From contig JASAMV010003402.1 in assembly GCA_030248065.1 (NCBI GenBank), positions 1 through 64,000 on the forward strand: 64,000 nucleotides of DNA, in the 5' to 3' direction. The position numbers and the translations under genes were made by a program. This document shows, one piece after another, positions 1 to 11,479 of the stretch; position 1 is the stretch's first letter, and every line of letters starts with the position of its first letter. The DNA is from Rhynchonema sp. JSB1_4 (taxonomy: Eukaryota > Nematoda > Chromadorea > Monhysterida > Xyalidae). The notes beneath the pieces are model-generated. The model searched no databases. It was given only the letters and a program-made list of their open reading frames with translations, and was not told the origin of the DNA.

Positions 1-1640
1 TTGACTTTCGGGTTAAGAACGTGACATTAACTAATGGGCGTATTTCACTGTGTAGCAGCGAATTTGGAAATTACTATTACCATACTTAAGTACTGGTACA
101 TGCAGTTCCAGAGAACTTGGACAAGCGGATAAATAAATTAAATACTGGTAAGTCAAACAAAATGGATCACCTGGAGTTTAACCCGTATTTCTGCCTCCGC
201 GTACATTGTGAGAGCAAATGCGGGTTGCGGATTAACGGATTAGCGGGCGGTCCATAGGCAGACCCGCTAACCCGCTTTGCTAATCTTGCATGTGAGAGCA
301 AAAGCGGGTCCGCTAATCCGCAACCCGCTAAGCCGCTACATTGTGAGACCGGCCTTAGGGCGCAGCCATGCAAACGCGGTTGCGGGCAGAGTTGGAAAAA
401 TATTTTTTTAAAGATATTTTTTTCAAATAAAACTACTTTTTTAAAATTTTTGGAGATGGCAAAATATGATGCAACTTTTTTACAAAAATAGAAGATAAAT
501 ATTAACAAGAAAGAAAAATGCCCTAAGGGGTATGAAGGAAATATGGTTCCCACCCTACACAAATGGACCGACATAAAAGAACGATACCAGCTAACTGACA
601 CAGTTGACGTTTCATCTATACTATTAAAACAGGAAGACGTATGTGTATGTCTGTCTGTCTGTCTGTGGCCCCCCACCAGATATTTTGCTGTTTGTCCTGA
701 ATACTGGTTGTCTACTCTACACCATTTTGATTGCTCCGATGAAGCTCGTCATCCGTCCAATCAAGGTACATGATAAACAGTTTCAGAGGCGCCAAGATGT
801 GAAAAACAAGCGCCCGCAGGCACTTTTGTGAAGAAACCAACACACATCCTGAGAAAAAATTCCAAACTTTAAGCTCGAAGAAAGTCATTTTTGAACGTTT
901 AGACAATATTGTTCTTCGGCTAAACTCAAAAAAATATTTCTTTAAAAAAGTTATTTGTGGAGACCGTGCGCGTTTTTTTAGACACGTGTTCGTTTGAAAA
1001 AAATTGATTTTTTTTGCCCAAACCCTGGTTGCGGGCCAGAAGAAAATTCTGTATGTCCAAAAACCGCCCCTCGTTTGCATGGTCGCACTTGCGGGGCGCG
1101 GCTTGCGGTACACTTCGAAACATCACGCAGCAACGGAAATGAGGGCCGAAAACCAGAAGTTCAATGAACAACTTTTAGGCTGGCCGAAACTAGTGTGTCA
1201 ACTACAATACTGACAGAAAGAGTTTATTGCTGTAAACAGTCATCCACAACCTGATCCATTTGTCTCGTCTTCGTCATTCTCCCATTCATTGTTGGCTTTG
1301 GTCATTAGATTTTTTGGGTGATTCATTGATTGGTCATTGTTCTCTTCCGGCAAATGTTCACTTGATTTATGTCGTCTTTTGGTGAATGTCGTGACACTCG
1401 TACCTTGTTATCCTTGGTCGCTGAACCATTTCCCCTCGGTCCGTTGACCACCATCACAACAAGAGCCATCAAAGTGAGATATTTCATCGTGTTGGGGATT
1501 AGCTGATGTCTACCCGTTTTACACCTCGAAATTTAATATTCCTCGGTTTTGATTAAAAGAATGAATGAAATTACTGATTGTGAGCTACTTTTATATTCAC
1601 TGGCTGAAACGCTGTGAGCACGCTGAGCAAAGAAATGAAG
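1..1640. other. intergenic, no supported gene
   Basis: No reading frame here has coding character or splice support. About 180-360 is a GC-rich inverted-repeat patch built on GCGGGTT and GCGGATTA words. About 380-1,030 is very A/T-rich with long T and A runs, and it ends near 1,030 in CCAAACCCTGG, which resembles the end of the hAT-like elements found elsewhere in the window. I see nothing else. Confidence 0.5.
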
Positions 1641-2105
1641 GAATGTGTTGCCAGCTGCTCCCAGTCATCTCGGTCCCGCCATCTCGGTCCCGACCATTTC
1701 GGTCCCGCTATCTCGGTCCCAGGTCATCTCGGTCCCGACCATCTGGGTACCGACCATTTCGGTACCGGACCATCTCGGTACCGGACCATCTCGGTCCCCA
1801 CCATTTCGGTACCGGACTATCTCGGTACCGGGTCATCTCGGTACCGGACCATCTCGGTACCGGGTCATCTCGGTACCGGACCATCTCGGTCCCGACCATT
1901 TCGGTGCCGGTTGTCTTGAGCACTGTTTTGCCCTTTGTTTCGTACTTCCCACTATGTTCAGCTTTCTTCGTAATTTGAAAATTCAATGCAATAAAAAGAA
2001 AATGCGATGTTTTTGATGCTTTTGGGCATCTTTATGAAGCTGCGTCTGTCAGTCTTGTGAAAAAGTACTGCAATCATAGAAATTAGATCAATAATAAACG
2101 GAGAG

Positions 2106-2176
2106 CGCATGTACATTCCAAAATCCTTTGTGAACAAAAAATGACTTTCTTCGACTGGGGCTCGAACCCAGGTCTA
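2106..2176 (-). mobile_element. tRNA-derived SINE, truncated copy
   Basis: This matches the tail and T-arm of the SINE seen complete at 22,060-22,192: GAGAGCGCATGTACATTCC, a CAAAATCCTTTGTGAAC block and GGGGCTCGAACCCAGGTC. It stops inside the tRNA-like part. It sits in the core of the foldback element, so it inserted there or was captured. Confidence 0.75.
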
Positions 2177-2209
2177 GAAATTAGATCATAATCGCGTTCA
2201 GAAGAAAAT

Positions 2210-2590
2210 TTAGGCTGCCAGCCAGGAAGACCTATCCACACATGTAAACCGTTCACAAAGTATCGCTGTTCATACTTTCATTCAGGATTAGGCTTAGGCT
2301 GCCAGCCAGGAAGACCTGTTCATATGTGGGAGCCATTCACAAGAATACTCCTCATACTTTCATTCAGGATTAGGCTTAGGCTTAGGCTGCCAGCCAGGAA
2401 GACCTGTTCATATGTGGGAGCCATTCACAAGAATACTCCTGTTCATACTTTCATTCTGGATTAGGCTTAAGCTTAGGCTGCCAGCCAGGAATGCCTATGT
2501 TCTTGGCTGTATGTGGGGCCATTCACAAAAGTTGAACGGCATAGGCCTTCATTCAGGCTTAGGCTTGAGCTTAGGCTCCCAGACCGACAT
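2210..2590 (+). repeat. tandem repeat inside the foldback, about 90-bp unit
   Basis: Four imperfect copies of a unit containing GGCTTAGGCTGCCAGCCAGG followed by CATATGTGGG and ATTCACAAGAATACTCC lie between the two arms of the foldback. The copies diverge towards the right, where CCAGCC becomes ACCGAC. The unit has no coding character. Confidence 0.8.
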
Positions 2591-3229
2591 CATCAAATGA
2601 GCATTTCTGTGCATGAATCACATCACAATATCTAGCCTATGTACATGAATATCCATTTTCGATTAAAAAATATTGTTCTTCAGACATTTTTATATTTTTC
2701 TGAGTTTTCACTTCGAGGTTTTTTCGGTGTTTTCGACTTCATCGACATCGACTACATCAGCAACCAATATGATCGCGATATTCTGGGACCGAGATGACCC
2801 GGTACCGAGATGGTCCGGTACCGAGATGACCCGGTACCGAGATGGTCCGGTACCGAGATGGCCCGGTACCGAGATGGTCCGGTACCGAAATGGTCGGGAC
2901 CGAGATGGTCCGGTACCGAAATGGTCGGTACCCAGATGGTCGGGACCGAGATGACCTGGGACCCAGATGGCGGGACCGAAATGGTCAGGACCGAGATGGC
3001 GGGACCGAGATGGATGGGAGCCGTTGCCAGCTGGCGTTACGGTACCTAGGTGGATCTCATTGGTTTTTCATTGCTGGGAATCAGACAAACACGTTGGCAA
3101 CGTTGCAGAAAGCGTCATGACGTGGGAAACGCGGTTTAAGATAGCCTGTGCTGACATTTTCAAATGCATAGTATGTAGCTGCGTAGCTTTGTTTATTTAC
3201 TCCGCACACAAAAGGTTTTACTTCCAAAA

Positions 3230-3600
3230 ACAAGTCGCGGGGAGGATCCAGGGGGATCCAAGGTTCCACAAGGGGGAATTTGGCCCATTTGGCCCCCAAA
3301 GGAAGGGCCACCGTTTCGGAAGCAGGATTTTCACTCCGATACACTTCAAAAGTCCAACAATTGCGCGCTCCGTGCGTCAAATGCACAAATTTTCACTGAA
3401 ATTTGGCCCTCGCGCGTGCAAAAACTGCCAAAATTTCGCGCGCTACGCGCTTTATCGGGGTAAAAGGGGCAAAATTCGAAGCAAGTATTAGTTAAAAGTG
3501 GCTTTTCAAAAAATGGAACAAGCACCAGATAAAACTGACTTTCTGGATTTGGCCCCTCCCTTGGCCAAAAGCTGGATCCGCCACTGCGTCGCTGCCACAA
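3230..3600. repeat. dispersed repeat ending in GGATCCGCCACTG
   Basis: The block carries AATTTGG(C) words, TTGCGCGCTCCGTGCG, and the end AAGCTGGATCCGCCACTG. The same end and internal words recur at about 11,500-11,780. No terminal inverted repeat is visible, so it may be a retroelement tail or an old satellite-like unit. Confidence 0.55.
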
Positions 3601-4980
3601 ACAAGACCAACACTTTACCGCAGCTCAAAATTTGTGCAAAATAATCGATCGGTACCCTGCCGCACAATATACAACGCACCGACACGCCAACTACAGCGCC
3701 TCGATGCCATATGTGGTTGTCGTGGCTTTGATGACGGCATCGAATGTTATGAAGGCAAAGTGACCTGACTGTTGTGTGGGAAAGCAGGGCGAAACAGACG
3801 CTATTGCACTCAGTACGTTGGGGACTTCACTATGTGCACTGCTTGCAGTGGCGCTGTGTTCTTGAGATTTCACGCAGTGAAAATGTGAGAAATATAGGAG
3901 GCCGAATGCACCACATGCACCGCGTGCACAGTGCTAAAAAGGTCAAAGGCGTGCACGCGTACGCACGCGTGCGTATAAGTGCACTGCGCGTGCACCACTG
4001 GGCGGTTATACATTGTGCCCGCAGGCGTCAAAGGCGTGCATGCGTACGCATGCGTGCAGCACGCGTACGTGCAGAATTCACCCAAAGTTGCAGTTGGTAG
4101 TGTAGCTGTTGCTTACCGTAATCACATAACGTGGATTAAAAGTACCGTCGGGCCATTAATTTCTTTGGTAGTTTAGAAGATTCGGTCGATTTGGTCGACA
4201 ATGCTTAAGGATAGTACGGTATTGGCAAAACCGCATCGCTGAATGCGGTTTTGGCGGGAAAAAACTACAGGGTGTGTGTTAATTAATTGGCCCAGATGTT
4301 TGGCAGAATTGGGAGCACGAGAGAATGGGCCGCCGAGAACGCTGACCAGTGTATACGTGCTTGCTTGGTTTGGTTACCGTACCATGTTTTACGCACGTGT
4401 AAACGCTTGTGATTGCGTGCGGACTTGTCAGTCATGTCTGTCACTAATTTCAGTCACTCACTTTTGTCAGTCAGTTTTGTCAGTTACTTGTTACGACACA
4501 ATGTACCCATTTGTGTTTTGCTCAGCGTGTCTGTTGCAATAAACGTAAAATGAAACATTAATCGCAACAAGAATTTCATGTCACTGTTGGAACAAGGAGC
4601 ACGAACAACATTGAAAACAAGAACGACAACAGTTATGGCGAAAAATCGGCAGCAATAACGGTGACGAAATACGAAGATAATGACAGGATGGCATAATATA
4701 ATGTATGGGACATAATATTTGGTACTATGACTGACCACATATATCGACTGATAATACACGCGCTTACAACAACAGCAAAATCAGTTACATAATATTACGT
4801 ACTTCATATCTAATTAACTAACAACATGTTTTGGCAATGTGCATTGTGCATGTTGTGTGCATTACAAGAAGTTACGTAATGTTATGTTATAAGACGGAAA
4901 ATACGCAATCATTTCGTAATGAAACATAATTTGCTGTGTATCTGCAACAAACGATAATTATAAAAAGACAATAGCGAGAG
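3600..4980. other. intergenic with CG-rich direct repeats
   Basis: About 3,935-4,075 has two direct copies of a block starting GTCAAAGGCGTGCA, rich in alternating ACGCGTACG words. About 4,090-4,160 is a single unit of the minisatellite that is tandem at 11,110-11,475 (GCTGTTGCTTACCGTAATCA). The remaining frames lack coding character. No gene is supported. Confidence 0.5.
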
Positions 4981-4986
4981 AAAGAA

Positions 4987-7900
4987 CTATTCATCTGTGG
5001 AATTGATTGGTTCGTACTCTTCCAGGTATTCGGCGTAGTCGCATCCAAAGAAGCGGTACAGTTCCATACTGATCAATTCACGCGCCTTTGTGCTCATTTC
5101 GCGAATGTATTGTGCCGTCGATCGGTTGATCATCACCCATGGTTGGCCAACCTCGTGTTCCGAGAGCACGTGGATGTACGGATATCTGTAACGGAATGTA
5201 ACACGTGGATTGACTTGTGTAATGGCGTTCCCTCGTTTTATGTGGTTGTTTCGTGAATGTCACCATTCTAGTTAACCGTTTGAACAGGCACGCGTGATCG
5301 AAATGAACGAATTGCAGACAAAACGTGCGACTCCCGTCTTCCGCAATGCCCGTTTCCTGCGTGACGAAGAACCATCGTCGCCCACGTTTTGGATGTTCGT
5401 GTGGCAGGATGGGTTTCTGCAAAAGAAAGTACGGATTTAACCGTAATTTATTTTTATGACAGTTACAAATTATAAACATCGGTGGAAGCGAAAGTATCAC
5501 CTTGCACGTGGCGCACTGGGCGTCCAACACTTCCTGCACCGTTGTGCCTGGATACCAATACGAATCGAAATCCAAATCTTTGTTTGGGTATTTGAAGTGC
5601 TCCTACAATATTGCCACAGGCACGTTTGTTGAATTTTCTAAAATAGGTTACCCCCAAAAGAAACTCCACTAAAAGAGGTAAGTAAAAAAGCGCAGCCCTT
5701 GTAGTTGAGATTTAACGGTGAGTTGTTTATGTATGGCTGAACCTTTGCGTTAGTCGGCAGCACAACGGAGGTACACTTTGCGTTTGTGTCGTCCATTGAT
5801 GGTGGTATGTGTGCGTTGTTTGCTTCGCTGATCACGTAAGCGTCCGCCAGAGTGAGCACGACGGGCCACGGCGTGATGTGGTATCTGCCTGTCTGTTTTG
5901 ATGCGCGTATCATCTCATCGTTGACGTCTAGAATAATTGCTTACATTCTTTAACGTCTACAAAAATTGCTTACATTGGTAACGGAATGTCGTATGTATTA
6001 CGGTTCATTTTCAAAGAGTGCAAGTTTAGTGCAATATGTTACTCACCTTCTTGTTGCTTGTAAAACACCATGTTCGGCCGTTTATGAAAATCCGCTGGGC
6101 CGTAGGGTGGTATCCGATAGACAGGTGGGGTCAACATTTTGTCAACAACTGAACCGTGCTGTTTGGCATTGAGGTTCACCGCCGCGGCTGAAGTAAGCGA
6201 ACTGTTATGGACATATTTCTTTGTTGGACGCCGTTGTTGCACTATTGCACTGACCTGTTTTTCGACATTTCGTCACAATTGATTCACACATGCTGTCCGG
6301 CACAACGTACGGGAAGTCCGTCGATCGCACTGGATCGTGCAGCACCATTGGACTCATCAATGGCAACAATTCTGGCGTTGGGCTTTTTGTGCGTCGTCGA
6401 CGGCGTGGTTCTGAATGCAAAAAGTACGGTTTTTTAATGGTACAGTTCTGCTTCTGTTCCGGGAATGCTCTGTTTACTGACTTCCAAAACGGTCTTGTAG
6501 TGTGGGCGTTTCCAGGTCGATATCTTCCTGGGTTCGCGAATCGATCGGCGTCGAAATCTGGATGTTGTTATTGCAACGGTTAGGGTGATATTGGAACATT
6601 CATGAAATTGTGTTATGTACATTTACATACAAATTTATCAATGAACAAACAGTTGTGCTGTTCGCAGTAATTTACCTCTTTCACCAGTCTTGCACCTGCT
6701 TGTTGCGCCGTTTTGACTGTCGGTCGATTGCGCTGTCGCGGTATTTCTCGTGACCGTGTTGACGTCATCGGCAGTTGGATTTCTGGAGCAGGTCACGGAA
6801 AATTGTGTCGCACTTGGCATGATTGTGTTAAGTATACCTTCTTGTTGCACACGTGTCGTGCGCATGTGTTCTTCGCGGACCACCGGGTGCTCGTTTAGGG
6901 GGTGTGGTGGCGGTGTTTGTTCTTCGTTGTCGTCCGCGTTTTCGTCACACGATTGTTGGTCGTCGCTTGAGACGTCGTTGAGATCTTTGTGTGAGAACTG
7001 GCATTTGGTTTACGAAAGCAAAGTACGTGTAACGGTACTGTACAGGAACAAAGGTCACCTTTATCCAGCATGGCGGCTGTCATGTCGTCTTCTTCATCGG
7101 CGAACAGACGCAGCACTGTCATCGCTCCTCTGTTTGTTGTTCTTCGCGTTTCTTGTTGGCCTAGAATTTAAATATTTGCCCCTATTGTTACATATGCTTA
7201 TTTCCCAAATCAGGAGCCAAAATTTATTTAACCCTTTTTGTTCTTCGTCAGCGCTCGGGTCAACGGATGCTCGATGGAATGCAGGTAGCTGTTGGCAGCT
7301 TGATCGCGTCCCAAGCATGCCCGCAGTCTTTCGACGCCCCGCACCTGAGTATGTAAATGTTTATGGTGTTCGCCTGGCTTGTCACTTTTCCACATGTTAC
7401 CATCAGTTGTTGGAACGGCTGTGAGTCGTTGCATCGCTTGGTCAGGTCCGCCGCGACTGCCTGCGTGTGCACACAGAACTTCATTTCGCGGAACTCTTGG
7501 CACGGTCTGCCATTCTGGATAGATCTGCAGAGCAGCCAATGAAACTCTCGCAACGTTGTTGGCCCTTTGTTGCCGATCATGGTGCCGGACATGTTACGAC
7601 TTGCACAGGCGATATGCGGGTGTTCTGCGAGCGATGAAATTTTATGCTCACTGCTGTTACAGAATTAAAAAAAAGTTGGAAAGTGATATGTTGTGAGTTA
7701 CGTAAAATTACGTCACATAAATGTCTGTAACCTTGGCCATTCGCGGAATCACTGTCCCCATAGCCCTGTGCCATGATGTGATGGGCTGCTGATTGGGATC
7801 GACATGCCCCTCGTTATCCAAGTACGTGAAGCACATGTTGGCGGTGACCTTGTTGCCGGCCACTATCGACTCTGCCCAGCGCGTTGCGCTCACACCTTTC

Positions 7901-8473
7901 GGTAGGTCCATGTGTCCTGTGTTACGCAGATTTTATGTGTTTGTTTGCTCATATTAAACCACCCGAAAACAACCTTATTGGTCAGGTTCATCACGCACAG
8001 TTTAGCGAAGTCCGTGACAGCGGAAGTAGTCGCGGTGGACAACGCGAACAACGCGTCCTGTAAATGTAAATATTTAAACGGCTTGTGGTTTTGTGGTGTG
8101 ACAAACGAGAATTGTCAGATTACCTTGGCTGCCGGCGACAGGGCAATGCGTGAATTGTGTTTGCGGCCAAGCACCTCCAGTCGCAGGTCTTCCAGTCCCT
8201 CCGTTATGCATTCGGCCACGTTGGCCAGGTAGCTGGCACAATCTGCAGCCGCGTCTGTGTCCCTGTTCTTCTTCGCCAGTCGTTGGTTGAACCGTTGTTT
8301 GTGTCGGGTAGCTGCAAAGTGCGCTAAACATACACTGTGTACGTTTACGTATAGTTACGTTGTGTGGAAGTTAGTAAATGTATGTCACGAAAAATGTTGT
8401 ACATGTGCTCACCTCATCGGTCGCGCTGTATTTTCCCAACGACAGTTGATCAATCATTTTCGTGTGCCAATGT
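4987..8473 (-). CDS. large multi-exon protein, family not recognised
   Basis: I do not recognise this protein. Exons on the minus strand, 5' to 3': 8,473-8,413; 8,311-8,124; 8,057-7,974; 7,916-7,732; 7,646-7,386; 7,344-7,233; 7,127-7,059; 6,984-6,685; 6,557-6,255; 6,187-6,047; 5,927-5,743; 5,602-5,501; 5,416-5,277; 5,185-4,987 (stop TAG). From 7,646 to the stop every splice phase agrees. The joins 8,413/8,311 and 7,974/7,916 do not agree in phase, so a micro-exon or a different splice site is missing there, and the start is unknown. The product is about 770 residues. It begins with a helical, charged segment (AECITEGLEDLRLEV) and then a region with scattered cysteines (FHWLLCRSIQ). An acidic and Thr/Asn/Pro-rich low-complexity middle follows, with a basic RRRRRTKSP patch. 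The compact C-terminal part has Trp/Tyr/Pro-rich motifs (RYHITPWPVVL, FDSYWYPG) and ends in an acidic tail (AEYLEEYEP). No membrane segment is obvious in these exons. Two genes instead of one remains possible. Confidence 0.65.
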
Positions 8474-8649
8474 CTGGAACAAGAGGCAAAAAAAATTGTG
8501 TTGCGTATTCCTTGCGTGTTATATGCAGTCGTGCAATGTTCTCTTTCAAATGAAATTCTTAGCACTTGCACTTGGCCTAAACAAACATTTAAACTGGGCA
8601 CAAACATTGAAGCCTCACTCACTAAGTGAACATTGGTCGGTGATAGGTA

Positions 8650-9042
8650 TTGGTCGCACAATGACTATATGAGAATCCATCCCCCTAAATTTCCTGCATT
8701 GAAAAGGCGGATATTTTGGCATATTTTTCAAATTGGACCAGGTTTTGACAAGAACTTTGCATGCTTATCAGTGAGAAACACACGTGTGCAGAAGTTTCAC
8801 CCTGAATTCCACGCAACTGAAATGGTTCGGGCTCGGGTTACTGTAGCCACGTATTACACGTGTTATGTGTGAAATTGATTACAGCACACACGTTGATCAC
8901 TCCCGATAAATAAAGCGGGAAAAGAAAGAGAAAATAACTCCTTGTCAAAACCTGATTCAATTTGAACAAAATCGCCAGAAACCCTCCTTGCCGATGTAGG
9001 AAAAATATGGGGATGGATTCTCATATAGTCATTGTGCGAACC
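8650..9042. mobile_element. MITE, TTGGTCGCACAATGA family (long copy)
   Basis: The left end TTGGTCGCACAATGACTATA and the right end TATAGTCATTGTGCGAACC are inverse copies extended by about 15 more bases (GAGAATCCATCC). TA lies before the left end. The core differs from the 270-bp members at 9,361 and 38,024 and encodes nothing. Confidence 0.8.
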
Positions 9043-9101
9043 ATTTCAGTTGCGTTTCAAATGGACAAATGCATAAAACGCACCTTAGTCGCACCTCAGG
9101 C

Positions 9102-9710
9102 TCAGTTGTTAAGCATTATCGGTCCGAAGTATTCGTAGTGGGCCAGGTCCGGTAGTCGAATTATGATGATTTGCAGAAACGGCGCTCCGACAGCCTAAAA
9201 ACACAGATTACGCATGTATAGCACTAACAAACATACATTACACTAAAATAACTTACGGAAATTTAATTAACAAGCTTAACCGACAAAACAATGGACATCA
9301 ACCCGTTAGCAAAATGAACAACAGTAAAACACCTGCAGTATGCGCAGAACAATAATGTATTGGTCGCACAATGACTATATAAGAATTGGTCAAATTTTTT
9401 TCCTGAATCGTAAAGAGGGAAAGTGACGGGGCAATGACGTTGCGTTGCGTGATCGCACACAAAGTATGTAGTAAAGAGAATGTTTCAGACCTGCGGCAAC
9501 GTATTTGATCTGCTAGATTATTTTTAGCTGAAAATGTTTTGTCACAAATACAAGTAGCATAGTGGTTAAGGTTGAACCTGAAGATCAGGGTAGATGAATT
9601 CTGATTTAGTCATTGTGCGACCAATACCCGCCGAGAGCGAATACGTGGGTCAAATTAACGGCAGGGACAACATTCGGGGGCTCGGGAGGACCGGGAGGCG
9701 GTTGATCCAT
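9102..9710 (-). CDS. 75-residue putative membrane protein, 3 exons
   Basis: Predicted exons: 9,710-9,628 (ATG at 9,710), 9,332-9,281 and 9,194-9,102 (TGA). Splice phases agree and the total is 228 nt. The N-terminus is proline-rich (MDQPPPGPPEPPNVV) and is followed by a largely hydrophobic stretch, VVHFANGLMSIVLSAVGAPF then LQIIIIRLP, consistent with one or two membrane passes. Intron 1 (9,627-9,333) is almost entirely the MITE at 9,361-9,624, and its donor GTATTG is made by the last host G plus the TA at the element end. No homologue is recognised. The model is short, and an alternative is that these are exons of a larger gene with the hydrophobic exon at 9,725-10,009. Confidence 0.4.
9361..9624. 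mobile_element. MITE, TTGGTCGCACAATGA family, TA-flanked
   Basis: Ends TTGGTCGCACAATGACTATA and its inverse, flanked on both sides by TA (9,359-9,360 and 9,625-9,626). A TA target duplication is typical of the Tc1/mariner superfamily. The core holds AAAATGTTTTGTCACAAATA and a GGTTAAGGTTGAACCTGAAG block, both shared with the copies at 38,024 and 44,293. It fills most of an intron of the small minus-strand gene. Confidence 0.85.
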
Positions 9711-9724
9711 CACAGTTTTTTTAC

Positions 9725-10009
9725 TTTACAAATGCCGTAGAAAAGTATGGTAATGTGCTTCTTCTTCCGGTTCGGGGGGTTCGCACAAAATGATACAAAC
9801 GGGAAAAGTGCAAGGACGCAAATCAAAACTGGTGCAACACACGGAAATTGCACAATTGCTGCTAAATAGTCGTTAATCATTGCCTTGAGTGCTTCCCCAA
9901 AATTTGTCCTCAACGGCCCCACATAAAAAGTAACGACCATGCAAGAACTGCAAGCAACCACACCAATCAAACATCCCGCTGTGACGCGCCAAATGAGACA
10001 CCACAGCAC
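9725..10009 (-). CDS. hydrophobic exon of an unidentified membrane protein
   Basis: An acceptor (CCGTGCAG) and a donor (GTAAAA) bound a 95-codon open stretch in one frame. It reads as two long hydrophobic segments (LIWRVTAGCLIGVVACSSCM and APVLICVLALFPFVSF) separated by a polar loop with RTNFGEALKAMINDY, and it ends in basic NRKKKH. This looks like part of a multi-pass membrane protein. It lies only 15 bases from the start proposed for the 75-residue gene, so either the two belong together through an unseen frame change or only one is real. Confidence 0.35.
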
Positions 10010-10147
10010 CTGCACGGAAACAAGCGCGGATATCAATCCTTTCTTTACCCGAAAGGTGGGCGGGTGGGTGGGTGCAACCACAACAATAACTTATTGCCGG
10101 TAAATTTCACAGACCACATACATGTCGACTTGCGACCACCAAACAAT

Positions 10148-10217
10148 GTTCCTGAGAGGACTCGAACCTCCGACCTCCCAACCGGTCAGGCGCTCTATCC
10201 AACTGAGCTACAGGAAC
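10148..10217 (-). tRNA. tRNA-like sequence, copy 1, anticodon unresolved
   Basis: The minus strand gives a perfect 7-bp acceptor stem (GTTCCTG/CAGGAAC), an A box TAGCTCAGTTGGATAGAGC, and a B box GGTTCGAGTCC in a good T-arm. The anticodon arm is poor: the loop region is ACCGGTTGGG with C rather than T at the usual position 33, and the variable region is 2-3 bases too short. It is therefore a tRNA-derived or decayed gene rather than a clear functional tRNA, and no amino acid is assigned. Confidence 0.6.
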
Positions 10218-10576
10218 GAGCTCAGTGGCCGCACTAACCACTTCATAAACCGAACGATACGCAGTGCACCGCAGCGCACACACACAATTCTCTCCTCGTA
10301 TAACGTTACGCTGCAGGGACAATGCCACATAAGCACAGCGTATAATATTCTCGGGCTCGTAATACGCGGTGTGTGTCTATTCGCCAGACCACACTACCCC
10401 CCTCCCAGGCGGGGCTGACCTCAGACCAAGCTCAGGCCAAATCGCGTATCGCGTATCGCCCAATCTGACTCCGAAATCAGAAGGCTGTCTAGCCCGATTC
10501 GGCTTCGAACGCCGTTCATCGGACTTGTCCCATCACGTCGGGCTCACCAATTGTCGACTTGCGACCACCAAACAAT

Positions 10577-10646
10577 GTTCCTGAGAGGACTCGAACCTCC
10601 GACCTCCCAACCGGTCAGGCGCTCTATCCAACTGAGCTACAGGAAC
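10577..10646 (-). tRNA. tRNA-like sequence, copy 2
   Basis: Same 70-base sequence as at 10,148-10,217, within the second unit of the tandem duplication, with the same intact acceptor, D and T arms and the same defective anticodon arm. Identity of the copies could reflect recent duplication rather than selection. Confidence 0.6.
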
Positions 10647-11109
10647 GAGCTCAGTGGCCGCACTAACCACTTCATAAACCGAACGATACGCAGTGCACCG
10701 CAGCGCACACACACAATTCTCTCCTCGTATAACGTTACGCTGCAGGGACAATGCCACATAAGCACAGCGTATAATATTCTCGGGCTCGTAATACGCGGTG
10801 TGTGTCTATTCGCCAGACCACATACATATCACATGCATATACCGTCATGTTCAATTACTGGTCTCGTTACCTGCAACAACGCGCACGTTACGATGTTATG
10901 AAAACTTTAAACAAATAAAATTCCATACGAGAAAACAAGCCACACGGTTACGCAGTGCTCCCAAATTATTCAAATTTCGCGCCTTCGAAAAAAATCGGCC
11001 TGATCTACAAAATCTCCCTAATCTACCAAAGAAATTCTACCAAATTATTCAATTTTGCCACACACCCTGTACCTTCGACCACATCGACCAAATCTTCTCG
11101 TCTACCAAA

Positions 11110-11475
11110 GAAATTAATGGCCACAGTCGCACTACACAGAGAAACGAATGAACACGTAAGCTGTTGCTTACCGTAATCACAACGTGGTTTAAAAGTACAG
11201 TCGCACTAAACAAAGAAACGAATGAGCAAGTAAGCTGTTGCTAACCGTAATCACAACGTGGATTAAAAGTACAGTTGCACATCACAAAGAAACGAATGAA
11301 CACACGTAGCTGTTGCTTACCGTAATCACAACGTGGATAAAGAGTACAGTCGCACATCACAAAGAAACGAATGAACACACGTACATATACATAGCTGTTG
11401 CTTACCGTAATCACAACGTGGATTTAAAAGTACAGTTGCACATAGCTGTTGTAATCACGACGTGGATTAAAAGGG
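11110..11475 (+). repeat. minisatellite, about 75-bp unit, five copies
   Basis: The unit contains GCTGTTGCTTACCGTAATCA, CAACGTGGATTAAAAGTACA, and CAAAGAAACGAATGAACAC. The copies differ by small indels and one has a CATATACATA insertion. A lone unit lies near 4,095. Confidence 0.85.
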
Positions 11476-11479
11476 CTCC

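Larger units (their letters stand above)
1640..3050. repeat. foldback element with minisatellite arms
   Basis: About 1,665-1,915 is a tandem array of a 16-bp unit (CATCTCGGTACCGGAC and variants with TTTCGG or GGTCCC). About 2,785-3,030 is the same array in inverse orientation. The order of variants mirrors the left arm, and both arms end at a related CCAGCTG-containing sequence, so the two arms form one long inverted repeat. No transposase frame lies inside, and reading frames through the arms are low-complexity (RYRD/GTEM). This is the structure of a foldback-type DNA element. The superfamily cannot be assigned. Confidence 0.85.
10122..10820. repeat. tandem duplication, about 270-bp unit, period 429
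   Basis: About 10,122-10,391 is repeated essentially unchanged at about 10,551-10,820. Each copy carries one tRNA-like sequence on the minus strand plus the same flank (CTCAGTGGCCGCACTAACC and GTAATACGCGGTGTGTG). The near identity implies a recent duplication. The 160-base spacer is unrelated. Confidence 0.9.

Noticed and set aside
1565..2016. Overlapping frames of 90-137 codons, RYR/SVP-rich
   Set aside because: They are translations of the 16-bp tandem array in all frames.
10107..10757. Open frames reading VAQLDRAPDRLGG
   Set aside because: This is the usual false translation of a tRNA-like sequence. It occurs in both copies of the tandem duplication.
11110..11475. Possible CRISPR-like array
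   Set aside because: Units are contiguous with no unique spacers, and the window is clearly eukaryotic. It is a minisatellite.
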